Source of the DNA: Chitinophaga sp. SYP-B3965
GTDB taxonomy: Bacteria > Bacteroidota > Bacteroidia > Chitinophagales > Chitinophagaceae
Reading direction: 5' to 3'
NCBI RefSeq assembly: GCF_009647655.1
Contig: NZ_WJFD01000009.1
Span: 1 to 64,000, forward strand
DNA: 64,000 bases
Below are positions 50,587 through 58,374 of the stretch, piece by piece. A program made the position numbers and the translations under genes. The notes below the pieces were generated by a model that did no database searches, was not told the DNA's origin, and saw nothing but the letters and a program-made list of their open reading frames with translations. The stretch's first letter is position 1, and each line of letters begins with the position of its first letter.

Positions 50587-53500
50587 ATGTCCAGTAAATA
50601 TCGTGAATACAGTCAGCTGAATTTACCACAAATAGAACAGGATATACTGCAAGCATGGGATCAGCAGCAGATCTTCGAAAAAAGTGTCACCAACCGTGAT
50701 GGGGCCGCGCCGTTTGTTTTTTACGAAGGCCCGCCCAGCGCAAATGGATTACCTGGTATTCACCACGTGATCTCCCGCGCCCTGAAAGATCTCGTATGCC
50801 GGTACAAAACAATGCAGGGTTTCCAGGTGAAACGCAAAAGCGGATGGGATACCCATGGTCTTCCTGTTGAATTAGGGGTAGAAAAAGCATTGGGTATCAC
50901 GAAAGAAGATATTGGTAAAAAAATATCTATTGCAGAGTACAACGACACCTGCCGTAAAGAGGTATTAAAATATAAAGGAGAATGGGAAAACCTGACCCGG
51001 AAAATGGGCTATTGGGTAGACCTCCAGAATCCATATGTCACCTTTGACAATAATTATATAGAAAGCCTTTGGTGGTGTTTGCAGGAATTGTATAAAAAAG
51101 GATTCCTCTATAAAAGTGTAAGCATCCAGCCCTATTCTCCGGCTGCAGGTACTGGTCTTAGTTCCCACGAACTGAACCAGCCAGGCACCTATAAAGATGT
51201 GAAGGATACCACCGTGGTGGCCATGTTTAAAGCCATCGCGTCAGAAAATTCCCAATTTTTATTCGATGCTGCCGGTTCTGAAGAAGTGTTTTTCATGGCC
51301 TGGACCACCACGCCCTGGACGCTTCCTTCCAACCTGGGCCTTACCGTAGGCGCCAATATTGAATACCAGTTGGTGAAAACCTTTAACCCATATACCCATT
51401 TGCCGATCAATGTGATCCTGGCAAAAGACCTGATGGGCAAGTATTTCAAACCGGAAGGAGAGCATGGCGATTTTGCCGCCTACCAGCCGGACGACAAAAT
51501 AATCCCCTGGTTTGTACTGGCTTCTTTCAAAGGCAGCCAGCTGGAAAATATCCGCTACGAACAACTGTTGCCTTACGTACAACCGGAAGAAGGTGATCCT
51601 TTCCGCGTGCTGCTGGGAGATTTCGTGACCACAGAAGATGGTACCGGTATCGTTCACACCGCACCTGCTTTTGGTGCAGATGACAACAGGGTAGGTAAAA
51701 AATATGGTATCGGCATCCTCACCCTGGTAGACAGGCAAGGGAAATTCCTGGATTCCGTAGGAGAATTCGGTGGCCGTTACGTAAAAGATTATAAGAACGA
51801 ACCAGATTATAAAGATGTTGATATAGACATCGCTGTAAAACTGAAAAAAGAGAACCGCGCTTTCAAAGTAGAAAAATACGAACATACCTACCCACATTGC
51901 TGGCGTACAGATAAACCCGTATTATATTATCCGCTGGATGCCTGGTTCATCAAAACTACTGCTGTAAAAGACAGGATGGTGGAACTGAACAAGACCATCA
52001 ACTGGAAACCCGCTGCTACCGGAACAGGCCGTTTTGGTAACTGGCTGGAAAATATGGTGGATTGGAACCTGAGCCGTAGCAGGTATTGGGGAACCCCTCT
52101 GCCGATATGGCGTACAGAAGATGGTACCGAAGAGATCTGCATTGGCAGCATCGCTGAATTAAATGCAGGTATCCGTCTCGCTAATGAAGTATTGGGAGGA
52201 GATGTAAACAAACATTACCTGCATGAAGGCATCCTCGATCTGCACAAACCTTATGTGGATGATATCATCCTGGTAAGTTCCACCGGCAAACCCATGCGTC
52301 GTGAACCAGATCTGGTGGATGTTTGGTTTGACAGTGGAGCCATGCCCGTAGCCCAATGGCATTATCCTTTCGAGAATAAGGACATGATCGAAAAGGGCCA
52401 GGCTTTCCCTGCTGATTTTATTGCTGAAGGTGTGGATCAAACCCGTGGCTGGTTTTACACACTGCATGCCATCAGCGTGATGCTGTTTGACAGCGTGGCT
52501 TATAAAACAGTGGTATCCAACGGACTGGTATTAGATAAGAACGGTAACAAAATGAGTAAGCGCGTGGGCAACGTGATCAATCCTTTTGAAACCCTCGATA
52601 AATTTGGCGCAGATGCCACCCGCTGGTACCTGATCACCAATGCCTCTCCATGGGATAACATGAAGTTTGACCTGGAAGGTATTAAAGAAGTACAACGGAA
52701 ACTGTTCGGTACATTATATAATACGTACAACTTCTTTGCGATGTATGCCAACCTGGATAATTTCGGGTTCAAAGAAGCATATATCCCACTGGAGCAACGT
52801 CCGGAAATTGACCGCTGGATCATTTCTTCCCTGAATACCCTGGTAAGGCAGGTAACTTCCAGCCTGGAAGATTATGAGCCAACACAAGCCGGTCGTGCTG
52901 TACAAGAGTTTGTGGATGAACATCTTAGCAACTGGTACGTACGTCTTTGCCGCCGCCGGTTCTGGAAAGGGGAGTATGAGCATGATAAGATCTGCGCATA
53001 CCAGACCTTATATGAATGCCTGGAAAAAGTAGCACAGCTGATGGCGCCGGTATCTCCTTTCTTTACAGACTGGCTGTACCGTAACCTGAATGAAGTGAGC
53101 GGCAGGCAAAAGGCTGAATCTATCCATCTGACAGATTTTCCCGTGGCAGATGAAGCAGCAATAGATACAGACCTGGAAGAAAGAATGCAATTGGCACAGG
53201 ATATTTCATCATTGGTATTATCCTTGCGTAAGAAAATGAATATTAAGGTCCGCCAGCCACTTCAGAAGATCCTGATACCTGTGCTGAACCCACATATGAG
53301 GGATCAATTGACTTTAGTAGAACATTTGGTGAAAAGCGAAGTGAATGTGAAAAGTATTGAGTACCTTACGGAAACGGAAGGTTTCATCAAGAAAAAGATC
53401 AAGCCAAACTTTAAAACCCTGGGCAGTAGAATGGGCGCGAAAATGAAGGCAGTAGCCAACGCGATAAGCTCATTTGCTCAACATGACATTGCCACGTTGG

Positions 53501-53913
53501 AAAAAGATGGAGAATTTGGCTTAGTTATTGATTCTGAACGAATTCCAATACTATTATCCGATGTCGAGATCATCTCGGAAGATATTCCCGGATGGACGGT
53601 AGCAAACAAAGGTGCGCTAACCGTGGCCTTAGATATTACAATTACCCCTGAATTACTGGACGAGGGCAATGCCCGTGAACTAGTTAACCGGATCCAGAAG
53701 ATACGGAAAGACAGCGGTTTTGAGTTGACTGACCGAATTTCGGTAAAAGTGGCAGACGTAGAGAGTTTGAAAACGGCGATAATAAACTTTAATGACTATA
53801 TTTGCACGGAAATTTTGGCAGATAGTTTGGATGTAGTGCCGCAATTACAGGAGGGCATTGAAGTAGAGGTTAACGATCTTAAGTTCAACGTATTAGTTAA
53901 CAAAAAAAGCTAA
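50587..53913 (+). CDS. ileS: Isoleucine--tRNA ligase
   Basis: A 1108-residue class I synthetase with an editing domain. The HIGH-type signature is GPPSANGLPGIHHVISRALK (about 49-66), and the KMSKS loop reads GNKMSKRVGN (about 655). The CP1 editing region has FMAWTTTPWTLPSNLGLTVG and ILLVSS-type strands. The anticodon-binding domain and C-terminal region (EEIL..LDVVPQLQEGI) are complete. The length and KMSKRVGNV sequence fit the long Bacteroidota type. A purine-rich AAAGGGGGA precedes the ATG. The DksA-like gene starts five bases after the stop. Confidence 0.98.
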   Translation: MSSKYREYSQLNLPQIEQDILQAWDQQQIFEKSVTNRDGAAPFVFYEGPPSANGLPGIHHVISRALKDLVCRYKTMQGFQVKRKSGWDTHGLPVELGVEKALGITKEDIGKKISIAEYNDTCRKEVLKYKGEWENLTRKMGYWVDLQNPYVTFDNNYIESLWWCLQELYKKGFLYKSVSIQPYSPAAGTGLSSHELNQPGTYKDVKDTTVVAMFKAIASENSQFLFDAAGSEEVFFMAWTTTPWTLPSNLGLTVGANIEYQLVKTFNPYTHLPINVILAKDLMGKYFKPEGEHGDFAAYQPDDKIIPWFVLASFKGSQLENIRYEQLLPYVQPEEGDPFRVLLGDFVTTEDGTGIVHTAPAFGADDNRVGKKYGIGILTLVDRQGKFLDSVGEFGGRYVKDYKNEPDYKDVDIDIAVKLKKENRAFKVEKYEHTYPHCWRTDKPVLYYPLDAWFIKTTAVKDRMVELNKTINWKPAATGTGRFGNWLENMVDWNLSRSRYWGTPLPIWRTEDGTEEICIGSIAELNAGIRLANEVLGGDVNKHYLHEGILDLHKPYVDDIILVSSTGKPMRREPDLVDVWFDSGAMPVAQWHYPFENKDMIEKGQAFPADFIAEGVDQTRGWFYTLHAISVMLFDSVAYKTVVSNGLVLDKNGNKMSKRVGNVINPFETLDKFGADATRWYLITNASPWDNMKFDLEGIKEVQRKLFGTLYNTYNFFAMYANLDNFGFKEAYIPLEQRPEIDRWIISSLNTLVRQVTSSLEDYEPTQAGRAVQEFVDEHLSNWYVRLCRRRFWKGEYEHDKICAYQTLYECLEKVAQLMAPVSPFFTDWLYRNLNEVSGRQKAESIHLTDFPVADEAAIDTDLEERMQLAQDISSLVLSLRKKMNIKVRQPLQKILIPVLNPHMRDQLTLVEHLVKSEVNVKSIEYLTETEGFIKKKIKPNFKTLGSRMGAKMKAVANAISSFAQHDIATLEKDGEFGLVIDSERIPILLSDVEIISEDIPGWTVANKGALTVALDITITPELLDEGNARELVNRIQKIRKDSGFELTDRISVKVADVESLKTAIINFNDYICTEILADSLDVVPQLQEGIEVEVNDLKFNVLVNKKS

Positions 53914-53918
53914 TCCCC

Positions 53919-54932
53919 ATGGCAACAAAGAAGAAAGTTGCTAGTAAGACTACTAAGAAGGCGGTTCCGGCCAAAAAAGCTGTAGCTAAAAAGGCTCCCG
54001 CTCCTGCTGCTAAAAAATCGGCTGCTAAACCCGCGCCTGCTAAAAAAGCAGTCACGGCGAAGGCGGCACCTAAAAAGGCGGCGTCAAAGACAGCGGCTAA
54101 ACCCGCTCCTAAGAAGGCCGTAGTGAATAAAGTAACGGCAAAAGCAGCGCCTGCAAAGGCTGCTCCGGCTAAGAAACCGGTTGTAACTGCCTCTAAAAAA
54201 CCGGCTCCCGCTCCTAAAGCGCCCCCTAAGAAAGCAGCTCCGCCTGCTCCGGCGCCTAAAGCCAAACCAGTTCCGGCAGCTACTACCAAGCCAGCAGCTA
54301 AACCAGCACCTGCCCAACCGGTTATTTCTAAACCCGTAGTAAAAGTTGATATAATGCCAGCAAAGAATAAACAGGACAAACCAGAAAAGGAGACAGTTAA
54401 AAAATCCACCGTCGTGGAACCTGCTAAACGGCTTACGGAAAGACCGACTTCCAGAACTGCTTCTAAAACTTCAGGTAGCAGACCAGTGATGAAAACTGTC
54501 ACTTATGCCCCTGAGTTTACTAAATCCGTATTAGATCAGCCAGATGCTCCAACTGGCCCGATATATCGTTACAGCGATGGCGAATTGCAAGAGTTCAGAG
54601 AGATCATCATGAAAAAACTGGAAGCTGCAAAGAAAGAACTCGTTTATCTGCAAGGCCTGATCACCCGCAAGGATGAAGCAGGTACGGACGATACTGAAAA
54701 TAAATACATGAGCATGGAAGATGGTGGCGGTTCCCAGGAGCGTGAGCAACTGAACCAAATGGCCAGCCGTCAGATCCAGTTCGTGGATCACCTGGAGAAA
54801 GCAATCGTGAGGATTGAGAACAAAACATACGGAATTTGCCGTGTTACAGGTAAGCTGATCGATAAAGCCCGCCTGAAAGCAGTGCCACATGCTACCTTAA
54901 GCATTGAGGCCAAATTGTCTAAAAGCAAATAG
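53919..54932 (+). CDS. DksA/TraR-like protein with a Lys/Ala/Pro-rich tail
   Basis: A 337-residue protein in two parts. Residues 1-145 are a low-complexity basic tail of AKK/APA/KPA repeats (histone H1-like, probably DNA- or RNA-binding). Residues 205-337 form a DksA coiled-coil/zinc-finger domain (YRYSDGELQEFREIIMKKLE and EREQLNQMASRQIQFVDHLE). The zinc site is degenerate: YGICRVTGKLIDKARLKAVP then HATLSIEAK keeps only one Cys of the usual CxxC...CxxC. This Cys loss is, as I recall, typical of Bacteroidota members. It is expected to bind RNA polymerase's secondary channel. Co-transcribed with ileS; terminator follows. Confidence 0.85.
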   Translation: MATKKKVASKTTKKAVPAKKAVAKKAPAPAAKKSAAKPAPAKKAVTAKAAPKKAASKTAAKPAPKKAVVNKVTAKAAPAKAAPAKKPVVTASKKPAPAPKAPPKKAAPPAPAPKAKPVPAATTKPAAKPAPAQPVISKPVVKVDIMPAKNKQDKPEKETVKKSTVVEPAKRLTERPTSRTASKTSGSRPVMKTVTYAPEFTKSVLDQPDAPTGPIYRYSDGELQEFREIIMKKLEAAKKELVYLQGLITRKDEAGTDDTENKYMSMEDGGGSQEREQLNQMASRQIQFVDHLEKAIVRIENKTYGICRVTGKLIDKARLKAVPHATLSIEAKLSKSK

Positions 54933-54952
54933 TTAATAGCTATAAAAATCTT

Positions 54953-54986
54953 AAATGGCTGTCCCTGAACCGGGCGGCCATTTTTT
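54953..54986 (+). terminator. Terminator of the ileS-dksA unit
   Basis: AAATGGCTGTCC (54953-54964) pairs with GGGCGGCCATTT (54972-54983) with two G-U pairs, then TTTTTT. Confidence 0.8.
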
Positions 54987-55007
54987 ATTTGGTATAGAAG
55001 TAGAGAT

Positions 55008-55517
55008 CTATATCGTTTTCAGAACAAATTTCCGCTCAGTTTCCCTGAGGGTATCATTTGTGCGTATATTATGAGCTTTTACCTTTTCTGATAATTTGTA
55101 CCAATACAAAGCAGGAATAATGTTTTTTGAATGTAGCTCCAGTCTCACAAACAATTCCTCGTTAGGAGATTCTTTTTTATTAATTATCCGGCTCAAACGG
55201 GTTTCGTCAATGCTGATCTCTTCTGCAAATTCCTTCTGCTTTTTCTGAATTACCCTAATATAAAAAGCAAGGTAATAGCCAAAATGATGTTCTTCCTCGT
55301 ACACCGTTGAAATAATGTAATCTTCCAGTAGGAACTTCAATTGTAGTACACCACCCATTATTTGGTCTTCTACACTCCTGTTCTCCAACATTTCTTTACG
55401 TAATGCCCATAATTCTTTATCCTCTTTCGCCTTTTCTTCTGGAGAAAGGCCATGAGGAAATATGTGGGCTTCGGCAAGTTCCTTAAGAGTATGTTTACTT
55501 TTCTTAATTGATTTCAT
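55008..55517 (-). CDS. Helix-turn-helix regulator/antitoxin candidate
   Basis: A 169-residue protein. The N-terminal half is charged and helical (KHTLKELAEAHIFPHGLSPE, RKEMLENRSVEDQIMGGVLQ). The C-terminal HTH_3-type domain lies at about 90-150: YYLAFYIRVIQKKQKEFAEE, IDETRLSRIINKKESPNEEL. The gene overlaps the upstream GNAT-like gene by 14 bases, and an 18-bp palindrome sits at that gene's promoter, fitting autoregulation. The toxin-first order is less common. An antitoxin role is inference. Confidence 0.7.
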   Translation of the reverse strand: MKSIKKSKHTLKELAEAHIFPHGLSPEEKAKEDKELWALRKEMLENRSVEDQIMGGVLQLKFLLEDYIISTVYEEEHHFGYYLAFYIRVIQKKQKEFAEEISIDETRLSRIINKKESPNEELFVRLELHSKNIIPALYWYKLSEKVKAHNIRTNDTLRETERKFVLKTI

Positions 55518-55983
55518 AATCGTTTCCTAGATATTTTTGAATAAGAACAAGAGCATTATTTTTATTAATTGCCAGATGATTTCCCATCCGGAATAATTGA
55601 TATTTTTTGATATAATGTGCAACTAAGGCTGTTTTGGGTCTTAACGAAACGAATCCCTCAAAGCCCTTTTTAACGGATAATTTACATGCAAAGGCAATAA
55701 GGCATCCTGGAATCCTATCAAACATTTTTTTCTTACCTATATTTTCTTTGGCCGACTCAAGTAGCTTGATTTCGATCCTTGATTCCTGCTCAATGACTTC
55801 CAAAGACATAAGGCCTAAAATAGTCCGATGACCGGCAAGTGTAATTTTATAAACGTCGTAATTTTCTTCTTTTGTCCAGTCAAATCCAAATCGCTTTCTC
55901 AAAGAACCAGTTAAATCACGCTGCTTTATTAATGAAATTTCAGCCTTTTTAAATTGCCTTCGGGGAACATAAAAAACTTGCAT
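55504..55983 (-). CDS. GNAT-like protein, candidate toxin
   Basis: A 159-residue protein. The ATG at 55983 (MQVFYVPRRQFKKAEISLIK) is preferred; the frame from 56016 runs through the palindromic operator. The fold looks GNAT-like: strands around ITLAGHRTILGLMSLEVIEQ, a central strand RIEIKLLESAKENIG, then a helix IPGCLIAFACKLSVKKGFEG and the strand-turn FVSLRPKTALVAHYIKKYQL as in acetyltransferase motifs A/B. The canonical RxxGxG/A loop is not evident. Acetyltransferase toxins with DNA-binding partners are known (TacT, AtaT); here the partner is an HTH protein. Probable toxin-antitoxin module, not proven. Confidence 0.6.
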   Translation of the reverse strand: MQVFYVPRRQFKKAEISLIKQRDLTGSLRKRFGFDWTKEENYDVYKITLAGHRTILGLMSLEVIEQESRIEIKLLESAKENIGKKKMFDRIPGCLIAFACKLSVKKGFEGFVSLRPKTALVAHYIKKYQLFRMGNHLAINKNNALVLIQKYLGNDYEIN

Positions 55984-55995
55984 AATAAAGATACT

Positions 55996-56013
55996 ATAGT
56001 TTATATAAACTAT
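55996..56013. promoter_or_regulatory. 18-bp palindrome, likely operator of the HTH/GNAT-like module
   Basis: ATAGTTTATATAAACTAT is a perfect 18-base palindrome 12 bases before the GNAT-like ATG. A near-match -7 box (TATCTTTA on the minus strand, 55987-55994) adjoins it. Position and symmetry fit binding by the HTH protein. Confidence 0.55.
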
Positions 56014-56118
56014 CAATTAATTTATTTTTTTCATCAATTATTTACCGGACATTATTAACCTGTTTAGGTAAATATGGATTGGTGAGTATGTCTTAATTAA
56101 TTGATAATGTGCTGCTTA

Positions 56119-56166
56119 ATGGTGTTGCCCCCCAACACCACAAGGCCGGGAGACCCCGGCCCTACT
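56119..56166. repeat. REP-like double GC hairpin
   Basis: GGTGTTG (56121-56127) pairs with CAACACC (56133-56139), and GGCCGGG (56144-56150) pairs with CCCGGCC (56155-56161). Two adjacent short stems without a T-run resemble a REP/BIME-type element rather than a terminator. No RAYT transposase gene is in this window. Confidence 0.5.
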
Positions 56167-56263
56167 AGTTAAAGTAAAATTGATCATTCGTATTAATTAA
56201 ACACCGCGAAGCAGTTGTAGTTAACATCGGGCAGGCAGAGTGAGATGACCAATCTGCAATGGA

Positions 56264-56539
56264 TTATGTCGCAGGCGTCTCACTCGCCCCGCTCTTCTTC
56301 CGCAGCACAGCAAAAAACGTCCGGTGCGCACTTTTGAGTACCTCCTCCATATCCTCCTCAGAAGAAGAACCGGAGAATTCTTCCTCCGCATCCTTTACCA
56401 GCTCCCGTATCTGCAACAACGATAAATATTTACTCCGGCTGATCTCCAACGGAATAGATCTGAAGGTGGCAATGATCCTCTCTTCATTGGCCAGGTCAAT
56501 TGCTTCATGCAATCGTTCACGCATAAGCTTTACTTTCAT
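56264..56539 (-). CDS. Small helical protein, function unknown
   Basis: A 91-residue acidic protein starting MKVKLMRERLHEAIDLANEE, with EERIIATFRSIPLEISRSKY and LLQIRELVKDAEEEFSGSSS. It is probably a helical bundle with no signal or metal motif. A TACTTTCG box (one base from TAnnTTTG) lies about 20 bases before the ATG. It could be an antitoxin-like small protein (helical, acidic, HTH-free), but no partner is adjacent, so this is only a possibility. Confidence 0.55.
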   Translation of the reverse strand: MKVKLMRERLHEAIDLANEERIIATFRSIPLEISRSKYLSLLQIRELVKDAEEEFSGSSSEEDMEEVLKSAHRTFFAVLRKKSGASETPAT

Positions 56540-56642
56540 GATTTTTCATTTTTACGAAAGTAGCGGACTAAAGCAGAACCGCCATGAAAACACGCCAACA
56601 CTTTGTTAAGTGAAAGTGATACTTTCTCGGAATTTGAAACAT

Positions 56643-56677
56643 AAAAAAAGTGCTTCCCAGCAAACGCTGAGAAGCAC
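56643..56677 (-). terminator. Terminator of the GT81-HAD fusion gene
   Basis: On the minus strand GTGCTTCTCAGC pairs with GCTGGGAAGCAC (one mismatch, 4-base loop), then seven T (56643-56649). Confidence 0.8.
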
Positions 56678-56704
56678 CTAGGGCATTCAATCGGATGATA
56701 ATCT

Positions 56705-58258
56705 TTATGCAGGCTTTAACGTTTTCACATCCACATCATCACAATCCGTTTCAAAAGCCTTCTTAATTTGTTTCGCTGCTAAATAAATGAGCCCTGCTGT
56801 TGCCACTGCGGCCAAACTTCCTATCCCGATATTCCGCACCAGCTTTTTACTCGGCCAACGGCCGTTCTTCCTGCCAGCACCACCCTGGGCAATATCCAGC
56901 AAAGGCGCCATGCACACATCTTCAATGACCTTGTCTGCCATCGTTTCTGCTTCCACAAATTGTGGATGGTATGCCACACCAATGCCCGCTTCCTGCAACA
57001 TAACGCGGTCACTTTCTCCATTCCCCACATAGATCACATTCTGCGGAGAGATGTGGTATTTGTCCGAAATATATTTCAGGATATTGCTCTTGTCATAAGT
57101 AGCCGCAGGGTTACTGCCATCCATGAAATATTCAGGGATCGTTAGTTCTCCGGTAGACACACTGTGTATCAGATGCAGCCGGTTAGCAAACGCAAAATCG
57201 GCCCCCAGTTTATTCTTCATGTGGTTCGCCACACATTCAAAACCATCTGTGATAAATCCACACACATAACCACGTTTCTTTAATTCACGGATCACATGCC
57301 GGATATCCGGCGTTACCGGAATACTGTCCGCCACTTCCAGCAGTTCTGCAAGGTTGCGGCCCTGGAAGAGAGCAGCAGAGCGTTCCAGCCTGATCACAGG
57401 ATCTGAATAATGTTCAAGGATCTGGTACAGCGCATCTTCTTTATCAAATGCCAGTGCGGCGAGGTACGTGTAGTTTTGTGTGAACACCGTTTCGTCCAGG
57501 TTAAAGATCACCATCTTCTGCAACTTGTCGATAGACTCCAGGATGGAGAATTCCATCTGTTCACGGATGATATTGATATTCCCCAGTGTTTCCAGGTTCT
57601 GTACCGGAATGCTTTCCGCCTTCCGCAAAATAGTACGGGAAACTTCCCGGCTCATTTTGCTCAGCTGTTCCCATGTTTGCATGGCATTCTCCAGCTTGCC
57701 GATATTCACTTCGCGGATACGTGCCTGCAATAAATGCATATCTATCAGCAGGCCGATATCAACACCATAATCATTTTCAAAATGCACCTGTTTCAGCAAG
57801 GATTTCCGGGCAGCGATCATGCCGCTGAGCGGTTGCTGAAAATGTGCAAGGTCCGGAAAGAGAATACTCAGCAATGGTTTGGCAACCAGCTGTGTTACCC
57901 TGCCCGCCTGTCTTTCAAAATATGATTTAGTAAAATCAGCTTCGCCATTAACGATCGCATCGGTGAGCAGCTCCACCAGGTTTTCAGGATACGTTAAGAT
58001 ATCGCCGTCCACATACATAATAATATCATGTTTGGCGGCCATCATGCCTTCCCGCATGGAAATGCCCTTACCGCGCTGGCTGCTGGTGATCACACGTACT
58101 TTTTCTTTCAGCGCTTCCTCAACTGTATGATCTGTTGAATTATCATCCACAACAATGATCTCAATAGCACGGGATGTTTTCCTGATCACTTTGATCACCT
58201 GTCTGATCGTGGCCCCTTCGTTGAGTACTGGTATAATTACGGAAATCATAGGTCCCAA
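56705..58258 (-). CDS. GT81-like glycosyltransferase fused to a HAD phosphatase-like domain
   Basis: A 517-residue two-domain protein. Residues 1-225 are a GT-A transferase: SVIIPVLNEGATIRQVIKVI, IIVVDDNSTDHTVEEALKEK, GKGISMREGMMAAKHDIIMY and the DxD-type VDGD. The stretch GRVTQLVAKPLLSILFPDLA and QPLSGMIAARKSLL to DIGLLIDMHLLQ closely resemble glucosyl-3-phosphoglycerate synthases. Residues 248-450 are HAD-like, but motif I reads FNLDETV (Asn253 in place of the nucleophile Asp) and motif IV reads VGNGESDRVM (Asn413 for Asp). Motif II is GFITDGF and a motif III Lys is present. A membrane segment lies at about 478-500 (IGIGSLAAVATAGLIYLAAK). A compatible-solute or glycan role is inference; the HAD domain may be inactive. 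Confidence 0.8.
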   Translation of the reverse strand: MGPMISVIIPVLNEGATIRQVIKVIRKTSRAIEIIVVDDNSTDHTVEEALKEKVRVITSSQRGKGISMREGMMAAKHDIIMYVDGDILTYPENLVELLTDAIVNGEADFTKSYFERQAGRVTQLVAKPLLSILFPDLAHFQQPLSGMIAARKSLLKQVHFENDYGVDIGLLIDMHLLQARIREVNIGKLENAMQTWEQLSKMSREVSRTILRKAESIPVQNLETLGNINIIREQMEFSILESIDKLQKMVIFNLDETVFTQNYTYLAALAFDKEDALYQILEHYSDPVIRLERSAALFQGRNLAELLEVADSIPVTPDIRHVIRELKKRGYVCGFITDGFECVANHMKNKLGADFAFANRLHLIHSVSTGELTIPEYFMDGSNPAATYDKSNILKYISDKYHISPQNVIYVGNGESDRVMLQEAGIGVAYHPQFVEAETMADKVIEDVCMAPLLDIAQGGAGRKNGRWPSKKLVRNIGIGSLAAVATAGLIYLAAKQIKKAFETDCDDVDVKTLKPA

Positions 58259-58320
58259 TGATTTTTAATGAAGAAATAAGGTACTGTCTGGCACGCTCCT
58301 AACTCCAAAAATGATACCAT

Positions 58321-58356
58321 AAAAAAAGGCACCCCAGCCAACGCCGGAATGCCTTT
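58321..58356 (-). terminator. Terminator of the ABC exporter gene
   Basis: AAAAGGCA (58323-58330) pairs with TGCCTTTT (58349-58356), with a weak inner stem. T-run on the minus strand side (58321-58326). Confidence 0.75.
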
Positions 58357-58374
58357 TCAAGTATATTTTCCTGT

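Noticed and set aside
53897..54502. Ala/Gly-rich 201-residue minus-strand frame
   Set aside because: It is the complement of the AKK/APA-repeat tail of the DksA-like gene, which produces long apparent ORFs in all frames.
56264..56539. Small helical protein as antitoxin of the GNAT-like protein
   Set aside because: It is separated by 250 bases and a REP-like element from the HTH/GNAT-like pair, which already has an overlapping partner.
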